From NCBI GenBank assembly GCA_043769275.1, contig JAYVJM010000046.1, positions 1-23,924 of the forward strand: 23,924 nt of DNA, in the 5' to 3' direction. This stretch comes from JAYVJM01 sp043769275. GTDB lineage: Bacteria > Pseudomonadota > Gammaproteobacteria > Pseudomonadales > UBA7239. The position numbers were made by a program, and so were the translations under genes. Numbering within the stretch: position 1 is the stretch's first letter; every line of letters starts with the position of its first letter. The notes beneath the pieces were generated by a model. That model saw nothing but the letters and a program-made list of their open reading frames with translations. It ran no database searches and was not told where the DNA came from. Shown piece after piece: positions 16,006 to 23,924 of the stretch.

Positions 16006-16537
16006 CCTCACCCATCCGATGCCGGCATCTCCTTTGCTCGGCGGCCAAACACAGACGGATCCTCTAGCAGCATTGCAGCCATCCATCGCGCCGCAGCCGA
16101 TTACATGGTGGCCGGTAGCCCCCGGCTGGTGGCTGGTGGCCGCCTTACTGCTACTACTGCTTGGCGTGAGCGCGATCTGGATATTGCGCAGAAAACGGCG
16201 GCAGCAAGCCACCCGCTATCAACGCGAGGCTCACCATTTATTGACGTGGGTATCAACCCTCGACAAACAAGACACTTTGGCGCAACTCCAAGAAATTGCA
16301 CGCATTTTGCGCCGCGCAGCTATAAGTGCCTACGGACGCGAGCAAGCCGGAGTTAAACCTTGGACTGAATTAGTACAACTAGATCAAAAACCTGTTTTTG
16401 ATGACAGTAGCCTGCACCTGCTGGGCAACTGCCTATATCAAAAACAAGCACCGCAACCAGAAGAAATACAACACCTGCTGACACAAGCCGAACATTGGTT
16501 ACAACAACTGCCATCTTGTCGAGGTACCAAAGAATGA
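15995..16537 (+). CDS. DUF4381 single-pass membrane protein of the Bat locus
   Basis: The protein has 180 residues from a GTG at 15995. It has one strong transmembrane helix (about residues 43-62, WLVAALLLLLLGVSAIWIL), a basic stop-transfer patch (RRKRRQQ), and a cytoplasmic helical domain with ILRRAAISAYGREQAG and the C-terminal LTQAEHWLQQL. This matches DUF4381 proteins found between DUF58 and BatA in proteobacterial MoxR loci. The frame is open back to 15791, but that part lies inside the DUF58 gene and looks unlike protein. The site AAGGA at 15982-15986, 8 bases upstream, supports the GTG; the ATG at 16019 is the alternative. Its function is unknown; from context it is a membrane partner of the VWA proteins. 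Confidence 0.85.
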   Translation: MPSNLTHPMPASPLLGGQTQTDPLAALQPSIAPQPITWWPVAPGWWLVAALLLLLLGVSAIWILRRKRRQQATRYQREAHHLLTWVSTLDKQDTLAQLQEIARILRRAAISAYGREQAGVKPWTELVQLDQKPVFDDSSLHLLGNCLYQKQAPQPEEIQHLLTQAEHWLQQLPSCRGTKE

Positions 16538-17562
16538 TGAGCTTGCACTGGCCATGGCTGCTGCTATTACTGCCTTTGCCGTGGTTTGTCTGGCATTTTA
16601 TGCCCAGCACAAACAAGCAAGAAGCCGCCTTGTTTTTTCCTGCGCTGGCCGCAGTGCGGCGCGCGCGCGGGACGGGTTCGCTGGTGACGAGTTCGCAGCG
16701 TAGCGGCTCTGCGATGCTGTGGTTTTTGTGGGTCACCTGGTTGCTGCTAATAGTTGCCGTCGCTCGACCACAGTGGCAAGGAGAACCACAAGGACAGCCA
16801 ACATCAGGCCGCGATTTACTGTTAGCCGTAGACCTGTCCGGCAGCATGGAAACCCCCGACATGCAAGTCAACGGGAAGCCCGCTCAACGCATTGATGCCA
16901 TTAAAAAAGTTGTGGCTGACTTTGTACGCCAGCGCACAGGCGACCGATTGGGCTTGGTACTCTTTGGCGACAAAGCCTATTTACAGACGCCGCTCACCTT
17001 TGATCGCGCCACCCTAGCACAACAGTTAAATGAGGCTCAAATTGGCTTTGCAGGTGAAAAAACCGCCATAGGCGATGCCATAGCATTGGCAGTCAAGCGC
17101 CTGCAAGACCGCCCGCAAAAAAGCCGCGTTATCATCTTGCTGACCGACGGCGCCAATAACTCCGGCAGCATCTCCCCCTTACAGGGCGCAGAACTCGCCG
17201 CCAGCCTCGGCATCAAAATTTACACAGTGGGTGTCGGGGCAGATGAAATGACGGTGCCCTCTTTTTTCGGCTCACAAACCGTTAACCCTTCGGCTGACTT
17301 AGACGAAGGCACACTGACCCAAATTGCCAAAAAAACAGGTGGCCAGTATTTCCGTGCGCGCAATACAGAAGAGCTGCGCCAGATTTACCAAGAGCTCGAC
17401 AAACTCGAACCCAGCGCCAGCGGCCAAGCCATGCTGCGCCCAATTGCTGAACTATTTTACTGGCCGCTGTCTTTAGCCCTACTGCTGAGCTTTGCAATGG
17501 CTTTAGCGCGAGTGCGGCCAACGCAAGCGCAATACAGCATCAAGAAGGGAGAACAGCTATGA
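16534..17562 (+). CDS. batA: BatA-type VWA domain membrane protein
   Basis: This 342-residue protein has the BatA layout: two N-terminal transmembrane helices (about 5-23 and 60-77), a VWA domain (about 93-290), and a C-terminal helix (about 317-334). The metal-ion-dependent adhesion site is complete: DLSGS (Asp100, Ser102, Ser104), Thr177 in KTAIGDAI, and Asp205 in LLTDGANNSG. Bat proteins were named for Bacteroides aerotolerance, but their role in proteobacteria is not settled. The ATG at 16534 overlaps the TGA of the DUF4381 gene (ATGA) and has GAGG 9 bases upstream, so the longer open frame from 16495 is rejected. The gene ends overlapping batB by 4 bp. Confidence 0.93.
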   Translation: MMSLHWPWLLLLLPLPWFVWHFMPSTNKQEAALFFPALAAVRRARGTGSLVTSSQRSGSAMLWFLWVTWLLLIVAVARPQWQGEPQGQPTSGRDLLLAVDLSGSMETPDMQVNGKPAQRIDAIKKVVADFVRQRTGDRLGLVLFGDKAYLQTPLTFDRATLAQQLNEAQIGFAGEKTAIGDAIALAVKRLQDRPQKSRVIILLTDGANNSGSISPLQGAELAASLGIKIYTVGVGADEMTVPSFFGSQTVNPSADLDEGTLTQIAKKTGGQYFRARNTEELRQIYQELDKLEPSASGQAMLRPIAELFYWPLSLALLLSFAMALARVRPTQAQYSIKKGEQL

Positions 17563-19520
17563 GCGAAGCGGCATTTCATCTGCTGCGACCTTGGTGGCTG
17601 CTAGCACTCATCCCTGCCGTAATGCTGTTTGTGCGCCTGCTGCGCACGCACGTTGAACACAGCAACTGGAGCCATGTCATCGATCCACGGCTTCTACCCA
17701 CGCTGCTTGAGGGCAATGAGCAGCAAAGGAAACAGCATCCGCTATGGATTTTGTTAGCAGGCTGGTGCCTAAGCGTCATCGCGCTCTCTGGCCCCTGTTT
17801 CAGCAAATTGGAACAAAATGCCCTACAACAATCCGATGCTCTTGTGATACTGCTGGACCTTTCGCCCTCCATGCTAGTGACCGATGTGCCGCCTAGCCGC
17901 TTGCAGGTTGCACAACACAAAATTCTCGACCTGCTCAAGCTGCGCAAAGAAGGCTATACCGGCCTTATCGTCTATTCAGGCAGCGCGCATGTTGTATCGC
18001 CGCTTTCGGATGATGCCAATACCCTTGGCGAGCTTGTGCTTTCACTCTCGCCACGCATCATGCCAAAGCTGGGCAATAACGCAGAAGCCGCAGTCACTGA
18101 AGCCTTAACACTGCTCAAAAACGCCAACTTTAGCCGCGGCAGACTGCTATTGATTAGCGACGGCGTATCACAAACAGCGGCAGCCGCGATAAACAAGAGC
18201 TTGCGCGGCACAGGAATAGAGCTGTACACCATCGGCGTAGGCACAGCAGAAGGCGGCCCCATTCCGCTAGAAAATGGTGGTTTTTTACAAGACCGCAGCG
18301 GAAAAATTCTTACCTACCGCTTTTCAGATACCGAACTGCAAACCATCGCAAAAGCCAGTGGCGGCAGTTACAGCCCGCTGCGCATGGATGACCAAGATAT
18401 TGCCCCCTTACTCAGCCCGCCCGAGTGGCTCGCGCCCTTCAGCGACAATAAAAAACGCGAAACCCATCACACGCTGACTTACTGGCAAGACAGCGGTTAT
18501 TGGCTGCTCGTGCCCGTATTATTGGCCGCGCTGTTTGCCTTCCGGCGAGGGCTTGTAGTGGGGTTACTGCCCTTTGCACTGCTGTTTTCAGCGTTCAGCG
18601 CACCACAAAAAACCCATGCCTTTGATTGGAAAAACCTCTGGCAAACACCAGATCAACAAGCACAAGCTGCCATGAACCAAGGAGACAGCGCCAAAGCCGC
18701 CGCGCTGTTTAACGACCCACAGTGGAAAGCCTATGCGGAATATCAAAACAAACACAATGCCGAAGCAGCCGCCAGTTTAGCCAATATTGATACCGCCAAC
18801 GCCAACTACAATCGCGGCAATGCACTGGCACGCGACGGCAAACTCGACGAGGCGATTAAATCCTACGATGCCGCATTAAAACAACAACCCGCGTTCGACT
18901 ACGCCATCCAAAACCGAAAGCTGGTGGAAGATTTACTGAAACAGCAACAAAATCAGCAAAACAATAAAGATCAGAAAGATCAGCAACAATCCGAGCAAAA
19001 CAAATCGGAAAAAAACAAACAGGATCAACAATCATCTGAAGATCAGCAAAAGCAAGATCAACAGAAGCAAGATCAGCAAAAACAACAGCAATCCAATAGC
19101 AACGCAAGCGATAAAAACCAAAGCGAGGCAGAAAAAGAGGCGCAAGCGCAGAAAGAGCAACAAGATCAGGAAAAGAAAGCAAAAGAAGATCGCGAAAAAC
19201 AAGCACAACAAACGCCTGAAGAAAAAGCGAAAGAGCAAAACGAAAAAGAACAGGCCGCGAAAGCAGAGCAATCTAAGAGCAAAGAAAAACCCGAAGAAAA
19301 AGAAAAACCAGAAGCAAAACAATCCGCCGCCGAACGCGCTGAAAGCCAAGCCAAAGCGGAAAAGAAACAGGAAACAGAGCAGTTGCTACGCAGAGTCCCT
19401 GACGATCCAGGCGGCTTGTTGCGCAACAAATTTCGCTATTACTATCAGCTAGAGCGGCAAAAAGAGGCGCAGGAAGGAGAAAGCCACGACGAGCCACCCG
19501 ATGAGGAACAAAATTGGTGA
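17559..19520 (+). CDS. batB: BatB-type VWA protein fused to a TPR region and a long Q/K/E-rich tail
   Basis: The 653-residue protein has two N-terminal membrane helices (about 9-26 and 62-80), a VWA domain (about 92-285) with DLSPS (Asp100, Ser102, Ser104) and SDG (Asp201), and two more hydrophobic segments near 308-345. A TPR-like region follows, NYNRGNALARDGKLDEAIKS at about 415-434. From about residue 460 to 610 the chain is very rich in Gln, Lys and Glu and likely unstructured. It then closes with the conserved motif LLRRVPDDPGGLLRNKFRYY, seen at the end of proteobacterial Bat-TPR proteins. The position equivalent to the adhesion-site Thr/Ser seems to be Asn (LGNNAEA). It overlaps batA and batD, implying coupled translation. 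Confidence 0.92.
   Translation: MSEAAFHLLRPWWLLALIPAVMLFVRLLRTHVEHSNWSHVIDPRLLPTLLEGNEQQRKQHPLWILLAGWCLSVIALSGPCFSKLEQNALQQSDALVILLDLSPSMLVTDVPPSRLQVAQHKILDLLKLRKEGYTGLIVYSGSAHVVSPLSDDANTLGELVLSLSPRIMPKLGNNAEAAVTEALTLLKNANFSRGRLLLISDGVSQTAAAAINKSLRGTGIELYTIGVGTAEGGPIPLENGGFLQDRSGKILTYRFSDTELQTIAKASGGSYSPLRMDDQDIAPLLSPPEWLAPFSDNKKRETHHTLTYWQDSGYWLLVPVLLAALFAFRRGLVVGLLPFALLFSAFSAPQKTHAFDWKNLWQTPDQQAQAAMNQGDSAKAAALFNDPQWKAYAEYQNKHNAEAAASLANIDTANANYNRGNALARDGKLDEAIKSYDAALKQQPAFDYAIQNRKLVEDLLKQQQNQQNNKDQKDQQQSEQNKSEKNKQDQQSSEDQQKQDQQKQDQQKQQQSNSNASDKNQSEAEKEAQAQKEQQDQEKKAKEDREKQAQQTPEEKAKEQNEKEQAAKAEQSKSKEKPEEKEKPEAKQSAAERAESQAKAEKKQETEQLLRRVPDDPGGLLRNKFRYYYQLERQKEAQEGESHDEPPDEEQNW
18940..19380 (+). 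repeat. Low-complexity Gln/Lys/Glu coding region with a 15-bp tandem repeat
   Basis: Inside batB, this stretch codes almost only for Q, K, E, D, N, S and A. It includes three tandem 15-bp units starting at 19041, 19056 and 19071 (gatcagcaaaagcaa and two variants), each encoding Asp-Gln-Gln-Lys-Gln (residues 495-509). Long open frames on the opposite strand here are compositional shadows. Confidence 0.85.
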
Positions 19521-21289
19521 ACATTCGACGCTATACACAATGTGCGAGCCTCCTGCTTTTAATCAGCCTCTGGCTCCTGCCTGTCGCTTATGCGGGCACG
19601 CTGACAAGCTCCGTCGACCGCACCAACATAACAAGCAGCGATGCCATCACCCTCACTGTAAGCTACGATACTAATGCTGGCAGCCAAGAGCCGGATGTCA
19701 CGCTTCTGGCAAAAGACTTCTCCGTACTGTCCCGCAGTACCGGCTCCAATATACAAATTATCAACGGCAACTTCTCGCGCAGCACTAATTGGAGCTACGA
19801 ACTACAGCCACGCAAAACCGGCAAACTCCTGATTCCCAGCTTTAAAATCAACAACGATTTTAGTGATGCAATTACGATCAATGTCGACGAGCCGTCCGCA
19901 AAAACACCCCAGAACAACGCACAGAAACAAAACAGCATCTATAGCGAAGTCGACATCACCAATACAAAACATTATGTACAAGAGCAGATACTCGTTACGT
20001 GGCGCTTGATTTCAACCATGCAGATCAGTAACCCGACAATTGCCGCACCGCAAATTGCCAATGTACTAACGCAAGACATGGGCACGAAACAATATGAACG
20101 CACCAATGCCGATGGGCAGCGCGAGCGCGTACTCGAACAACGCTTTGCCTTTTTTCCACAGCGCAGCGGCGTTATCAATATCCCCGCCCAGCAGTTCCAA
20201 TTCACACTTAACGCTATGCGCAGCTTTGGTTTCGGCTTACTCAGTCAGGGACAAGAACGCAAGTACATCAATACCGCACAGAAAACCATTAACGTTTTAC
20301 CCGCGCTTGAAAGCCCCACCGCAAACAAGCTGTCACAAAACGACAATACGCGATGGCTACCAGCCAAAAACATCACGATTGAGCAAAAAATCATTGGGGC
20401 GAACAGTAATGGCAGCGTAACTGTCGGTGCATCCTTCACCCGCACAATACAGCTGCGTGCAGAGGGCTTGCTTGCGGAACAACTGCCGCCACCAACAATG
20501 GAGATTACCGGCACCAAGGTTTACAGCAGCGCACCACAGTTAAAAAATACACCCACGGCACAAGGTATCATCGGCTTGCGCGAGGACAGCGCCGCCATTA
20601 TTCCGCAGCACAGCGGCGCGATGACGCTACCTGCAATCCATGTCGAGTGGTATGACATAGAAGCCGAGCAATGGCGTACCGCCGTATTGCCAGCTAAAAC
20701 GCTGACCGTAATGCCGAGCGCAACCTTAACGCCACAAGCCGGTACCGCCGCCGAGCCACAGAAAGCAGCCACCGCATCAACGCCAGCGACCCAACCGCAA
20801 CCCGCAGCAACCCCATTTCCGCGTCTTTATTACCTATTGGCCGCAACCTTGGCTGCGGCCATTTTCATCATTGCAGCTTGGATTTATACGCGGAGGGGGA
20901 AAAAGCAGCACCTGTTACCGGCCAATACAGCCACTGCGAATACCCTCAACCAACCCCCTAAAAGCAAAGCCACCGACGAAGCGTTAACCGCCGCCGCCAA
21001 CGGAGATGCGCGCGCTTTCTGCAACGCACTGCTGCAATGGGCAAAGCGAACATGGCCTACATCAGCCCCCCTCAGCATCAACGCGCTAATAGACAAAATT
21101 GACGACGCCGACTTACGACAACAGCTCATCGCCATGGAAGCACAAATGTATGGGACAAAAACACAGGCTTTTTCGCAAGATAGCCTCGCAGCACAGCTAA
21201 TCGCTTGGCGAAAAAAAGAAATAGCCCACAAAAAAGAACACCCATCTGACGAAAAAAACGCAGAGCAACTACACAAGCTGTATGACTAA
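19517..21289 (+). CDS. batD: BatD-like protein
   Basis: The protein has 590 residues from the GTG at 19517. It has a signal peptide (NIRRYTQCASLLLLI, ending AYA near residue 26), a large periplasmic beta-rich part containing SVDRTNITSSDAITLTVSYD and YELQPRKTGKLLIPSFKI, and one transmembrane helix near residues 436-458. A cytoplasmic helical tail follows (ARAFCNALLQWAKRTWP). This is the BatD layout. The GTG overlaps the batB stop (GTGA). A TTG at 19514 is also possible, since GAGGA at 19503-19507 is 6 bases from the TTG and 9 from the GTG. BatD presumably forms a membrane complex with BatA and BatB. It is the last gene of the tight series. Confidence 0.9.
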   Translation: MNIRRYTQCASLLLLISLWLLPVAYAGTLTSSVDRTNITSSDAITLTVSYDTNAGSQEPDVTLLAKDFSVLSRSTGSNIQIINGNFSRSTNWSYELQPRKTGKLLIPSFKINNDFSDAITINVDEPSAKTPQNNAQKQNSIYSEVDITNTKHYVQEQILVTWRLISTMQISNPTIAAPQIANVLTQDMGTKQYERTNADGQRERVLEQRFAFFPQRSGVINIPAQQFQFTLNAMRSFGFGLLSQGQERKYINTAQKTINVLPALESPTANKLSQNDNTRWLPAKNITIEQKIIGANSNGSVTVGASFTRTIQLRAEGLLAEQLPPPTMEITGTKVYSSAPQLKNTPTAQGIIGLREDSAAIIPQHSGAMTLPAIHVEWYDIEAEQWRTAVLPAKTLTVMPSATLTPQAGTAAEPQKAATASTPATQPQPAATPFPRLYYLLAATLAAAIFIIAAWIYTRRGKKQHLLPANTATANTLNQPPKSKATDEALTAAANGDARAFCNALLQWAKRTWPTSAPLSINALIDKIDDADLRQQLIAMEAQMYGTKTQAFSQDSLAAQLIAWRKKEIAHKKEHPSDEKNAEQLHKLYD

Positions 21290-21385
21290 GCGTCTACCCA
21301 GAAGGGCTACACTGGAAAGATAGGCATTGATAGACCACACTGCGGCACCTATTTGATTTGAGGCTAATGCCAGGAGCCATTCACA

Positions 21386-23089
21386 ATGACAAGCCCTACG
21401 TGCAAACTCAAATTGTCCCTGATCCCCCTTCGAGCCGCTGTGCTTGGCTCGATATTCAGACGAATTGCTTTATGTATCGCATTGGCACTGACTGGCTGCT
21501 CCACCCAAGATGCCGCAAACAACACAAACAAACAGCGCAACCAAACATATTCCGGCAAGCGGCCAAACGCGCACGTCGTCTGCGTTGTTGATTGGGAAAA
21601 AGCACCGCCTTTACCGCCCGACGTGTGGAGCCGGATACAAAGCCGATATCAACTGAAATACCAACCCAATAATCCACGCATCACCACGGAACGAAACTGG
21701 TACGCCAACCATCAAGCGTATCTGAACCGCACATCAGGCAGAGCCAGCCGTTATATCTACCATGTTGCCAATGAGCTTGAAAAGCGCAATTTACCTGGTG
21801 AGTTAGCACTTCTACCTATCGTTGAAAGTGCGTACAACCCCTTTGCCTATTCGCGCAGCCGCGCCTCCGGCCTTTGGCAGTTTATTCCGGGTACGGCCAA
21901 GCACCTCAATATGGATATCGACTGGTGGTACGATCAGCGCCGTGACGTGCCTGGAGCCACCAAGTACGCGCTGGACTACCTCGTATTTCTACGCAACCAC
22001 TACGACGGCGACTGGCTAAAAGCACTGGCTGCGTACAATGCAGGATGGGGCACTATAGATAAAGCCGTTGCGCGCAATAAAGCCAAAGGACTGCCAACCG
22101 ATTACTGGAGCTTAGATGTGCCAGCCGAAACAGCAGCCTACGTACCAAAATTGCTTGCATTGGCGCAAATAACACAAAATCCTTACGCCTATGGCGTGCA
22201 CTGGGCTTATATTCCCGACCTCCCCTATTTCTCCAACATCACCTTAAGCCAACCCATTGATATTGCACATGCCGCAAGCCTCGCAGGTATTAGCAGTGAC
22301 GAGCTGTATCTGCTAAACCCGGGGCTAAACCGCTGCGCCACACCGCCAAACCCTTCTCACCAACTATTGGTGCCAATCGACCACGCACCCATCCTAGAAT
22401 CACGTATCGCGCTACTAACAAACAACGGCATGCTGCCCCAACCAGACCAGCTCACACCTGCGGCGACCAATCCAAACGTACAAGCAATGGAAGACAAAGT
22501 CGCCTCATCCAAGAAGATCATGGGATCAGCAACAAGCAGCTACAAAGTGCGCAGTGGCGATACGCTATCGCAGGTTGCCCAAAAACACGGAATGGACGCA
22601 ACCGAACTTCGAAAACTAAATGGACTATCGAAAGGTGAGTCTTTGAGCTTGGGTAACACCTTGGCCGTGTCAACACACACATCGACACCGATAAAAACGG
22701 CACACGTAACACAACAGGCAGTGCGCGTAAAAAAACAGGCATACATTACAACGGCATCATCTCACCCTGCAAAAAACAAAGTCGCCGTTCGACGAGCAAC
22801 AACACAACACAAACCTGCCATAACACAAACGCTCAGTAGCAAAAAAATAGCCAGCACAAAATCTTCCTTACAGAACAGGCAACACACCAACAAAACACAC
22901 ACGCAAAAAGCCCGTTATGGTAAAGCGCAAAAAAATAAAACAGCCTACACCGTGCAACGAGGCGACACGCTTGTGCTCATTGCCAAACAGCACCAACTAA
23001 GCCCAAACGACATTGCGCGATGGAATGACATTAACAAAGGGCTCCATGTCGCACTTCAGCCAGGGAAAACAATAACGCTCTATCAATAA
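21386..23089 (+). CDS. mltD: Membrane-bound lytic murein transglycosylase D with two LysM domains
   Basis: This 567-residue lipoprotein has lipobox LTGC (Cys38) and an SLT transglycosylase domain at about 120-270. The catalytic Glu147 sits in LLPIVESAYNP, with the companion motifs ASGLWQFIPGTA and AAYNAGWG. LysM domains lie at about 384-428 (YKVRSGDTLSQVAQKHG) and 520-566 (YTVQRGDTLVLIAKQHQ), separated by a roughly 90-residue Lys/Thr/Ala-rich linker. MltD cleaves the glycan strand of peptidoglycan from the outer membrane's inner face, forming anhydromuropeptides. The ATG has AGGAG 9 bases upstream. The gene follows batD after 96 bp without an evident terminator, so shared transcription is possible. 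Confidence 0.96.
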   Translation: MTSPTCKLKLSLIPLRAAVLGSIFRRIALCIALALTGCSTQDAANNTNKQRNQTYSGKRPNAHVVCVVDWEKAPPLPPDVWSRIQSRYQLKYQPNNPRITTERNWYANHQAYLNRTSGRASRYIYHVANELEKRNLPGELALLPIVESAYNPFAYSRSRASGLWQFIPGTAKHLNMDIDWWYDQRRDVPGATKYALDYLVFLRNHYDGDWLKALAAYNAGWGTIDKAVARNKAKGLPTDYWSLDVPAETAAYVPKLLALAQITQNPYAYGVHWAYIPDLPYFSNITLSQPIDIAHAASLAGISSDELYLLNPGLNRCATPPNPSHQLLVPIDHAPILESRIALLTNNGMLPQPDQLTPAATNPNVQAMEDKVASSKKIMGSATSSYKVRSGDTLSQVAQKHGMDATELRKLNGLSKGESLSLGNTLAVSTHTSTPIKTAHVTQQAVRVKKQAYITTASSHPAKNKVAVRRATTQHKPAITQTLSSKKIASTKSSLQNRQHTNKTHTQKARYGKAQKNKTAYTVQRGDTLVLIAKQHQLSPNDIARWNDINKGLHVALQPGKTITLYQ

Positions 23090-23105
23090 AGACAAGGACG
23101 ACACC

Positions 23106-23834
23106 ATGAGAAAAGACCTGCGTCCCTATTGGGTAAAAAAAATCTATTTGCGCTTCCGTCATTGCTATACGGAATATTTTTTACGGCCAGAATTTGCAAC
23201 ACTGGGCGATCATCACACCTTCATGCAGCCTTGGCACACGCTCATTTCTGGCCCCAACATTCACATGGGCAATGCCGCAACCATCGTGGCCGAACCAGAC
23301 AATAAAGTACGCATCGGCGTATGGGGACGCGAACCCAATCTTGGCAGCATACATATAGGCGATGCCGTGATGATCTCCCCTGGCGTGCGTATTAGCGCAT
23401 CAGACGAAGTACGCATCGGTCATGGCTGCATGCTGGCTAATGGCGTCTACATCACCGACTGCGACTGGCACGGCATTTACGACCGCATGCAGCGCGACCC
23501 AACACCCAAGCCCGTCCGTATAGGCGATAACGTCTGGGTAGGTGATCACGCCACTGTATTGAAAGGTGTCAGCATTGGAAATAACAGCATTGTCGCTGCC
23601 GGCAGCATGGTCACAAAAAATGTCCCCCCCAATGTGATTGTCGCAGGCAACCCCGCGCGGCCTGTCAAAAATTTGGACGATGCCCAAGCGTTTTATACGC
23701 GCACGCAGTATTTTGCCGATCCACAAAAACTGGCACAAGAAATTGATGCGATAGACAAAATGGTGCTGACTGGCAATTCATTTTGGTTCTGGTTAGCAAG
23801 CCTTCTATTCAGAAACCGTCGGGCATATAGCTAA
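23106..23834 (+). CDS. Hexapeptide-repeat (left-handed beta-helix) acyltransferase
   Basis: The 242-residue protein has a basic, aromatic N-terminus (RPYWVKKIYLRFRHCY) and then the imperfect hexapeptide repeats of the left-handed beta-helix acyltransferase superfamily. Examples are SIHIGDAVMISPGVRI, VRIGHGCMLANGVYI and VRIGDNVWVGDHATVLKGVSIG, closing with VIVAGNPARPVK. The His in DCDWHG is a plausible catalytic base. Relatives O-acetylate sugars of lipopolysaccharide, capsule or other polymers; the substrate cannot be told here. A hydrophobic C-terminal stretch (FWFWLASLLF) could contact the membrane. AAGGA lies about 6-7 bases before the ATG, and the gene starts 16 bp after mltD, so the two are probably co-transcribed. 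Confidence 0.85.
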   Translation: MRKDLRPYWVKKIYLRFRHCYTEYFLRPEFATLGDHHTFMQPWHTLISGPNIHMGNAATIVAEPDNKVRIGVWGREPNLGSIHIGDAVMISPGVRISASDEVRIGHGCMLANGVYITDCDWHGIYDRMQRDPTPKPVRIGDNVWVGDHATVLKGVSIGNNSIVAAGSMVTKNVPPNVIVAGNPARPVKNLDDAQAFYTRTQYFADPQKLAQEIDAIDKMVLTGNSFWFWLASLLFRNRRAYS

Positions 23835-23869
23835 TCGCACAAACAACAAGACAGGCGTATACTAATCGG

Positions 23870-23924
23870 ATGAGCTACAGTCAAGACCTTAAAAAACGCG
23901 TGTTGTTGCATATCAAAAAGGGTA
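23870..23924 (+). CDS. IS630-family transposase, N-terminal fragment at window edge
   Basis: An ATG at 23870 opens 18 codons to the window edge, reading MSYSQDLKKRVLLHIKKG. This matches the usual start of IS630-family transposases, whose N-terminal helix-turn-helix begins with a Tyr-Ser-x-Asp-Leu-Arg-x-Arg-Val pattern. Only the N-terminus is visible, so integrity and the right end cannot be judged. No clear inverted repeat or ribosome site is identifiable in the 35 bp between the acyltransferase stop and this ATG, although the element's left end should lie there. Confidence 0.7.
   Translation, partial: MSYSQDLKKRVLLHIKKG

Noticed and set aside
16495..16533. Longer start for BatA
   Set aside because: It would overlap the preceding gene further, while the ATG at 16534 gives the classical ATGA overlap and begins just before the first membrane helix.
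19032..19349. Minus-strand frame coding a Phe/Leu-rich, membrane-like protein
   Set aside because: It is the complement of the Q/K/E-rich tail of BatB; the Phe/Leu content is a compositional by-product.

Overview
The window has two unlike halves that meet in a 200-bp gap near position 11.6-11.77 kb. The left half (about 1-11567, all minus strand) is the core of a P-type (Trb/VirB-like) type IV secretion or conjugation apparatus. In transcription order it reads trbB, trbC, trbD, trbE, trbF, trbG, trbH, trbI, trbJ, trbL, then a second trbL-like gene that runs off the left edge. The order matches the IncP mating-pair-formation operon. There is no trbK-like entry-exclusion gene between trbJ and trbL, and no relaxase or coupling protein is inside the window. 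The genes are packed with 4-bp overlaps or gaps of about 20 bp or less, so they are probably one operon read from around 11.6 kb towards position 1.

The right half (11768-23834, all plus strand) is chromosomal envelope-maintenance content. It holds the tail-specific protease Prc/CtpA, a MoxR AAA+ ATPase, a DUF58 protein, a DUF4381 protein, BatA, a BatB-TPR fusion and BatD (the MoxR/Bat locus), then the lytic transglycosylase MltD with two LysM domains, and a hexapeptide-repeat acyltransferase. The last 55 bases begin a gene whose N-terminus looks like an IS630-family transposase.

The Prc, MoxR-Bat (with BatB fused to a TPR region) and MltD genes suggest a gammaproteobacterium of moderate GC. 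The genus cannot be fixed from the sequence alone. The Trb cluster is presumably part of an integrative or conjugative element, or a domesticated secretion system, inserted next to prc.

The least ordinary parts are the two adjacent TrbL paralogs and the second one's C-terminal tail. The paralogs share a closely related membrane core (176 of 237 residues identical by hand count). The tail ends, at the window edge, in at least ten perfect copies of a 9-bp repeat encoding Ala-Gly-Ser. I found no CRISPR array, tRNA, rRNA or convincing riboswitch. I see no clear evidence of a wholly new system; the TrbL pair is the best lead.
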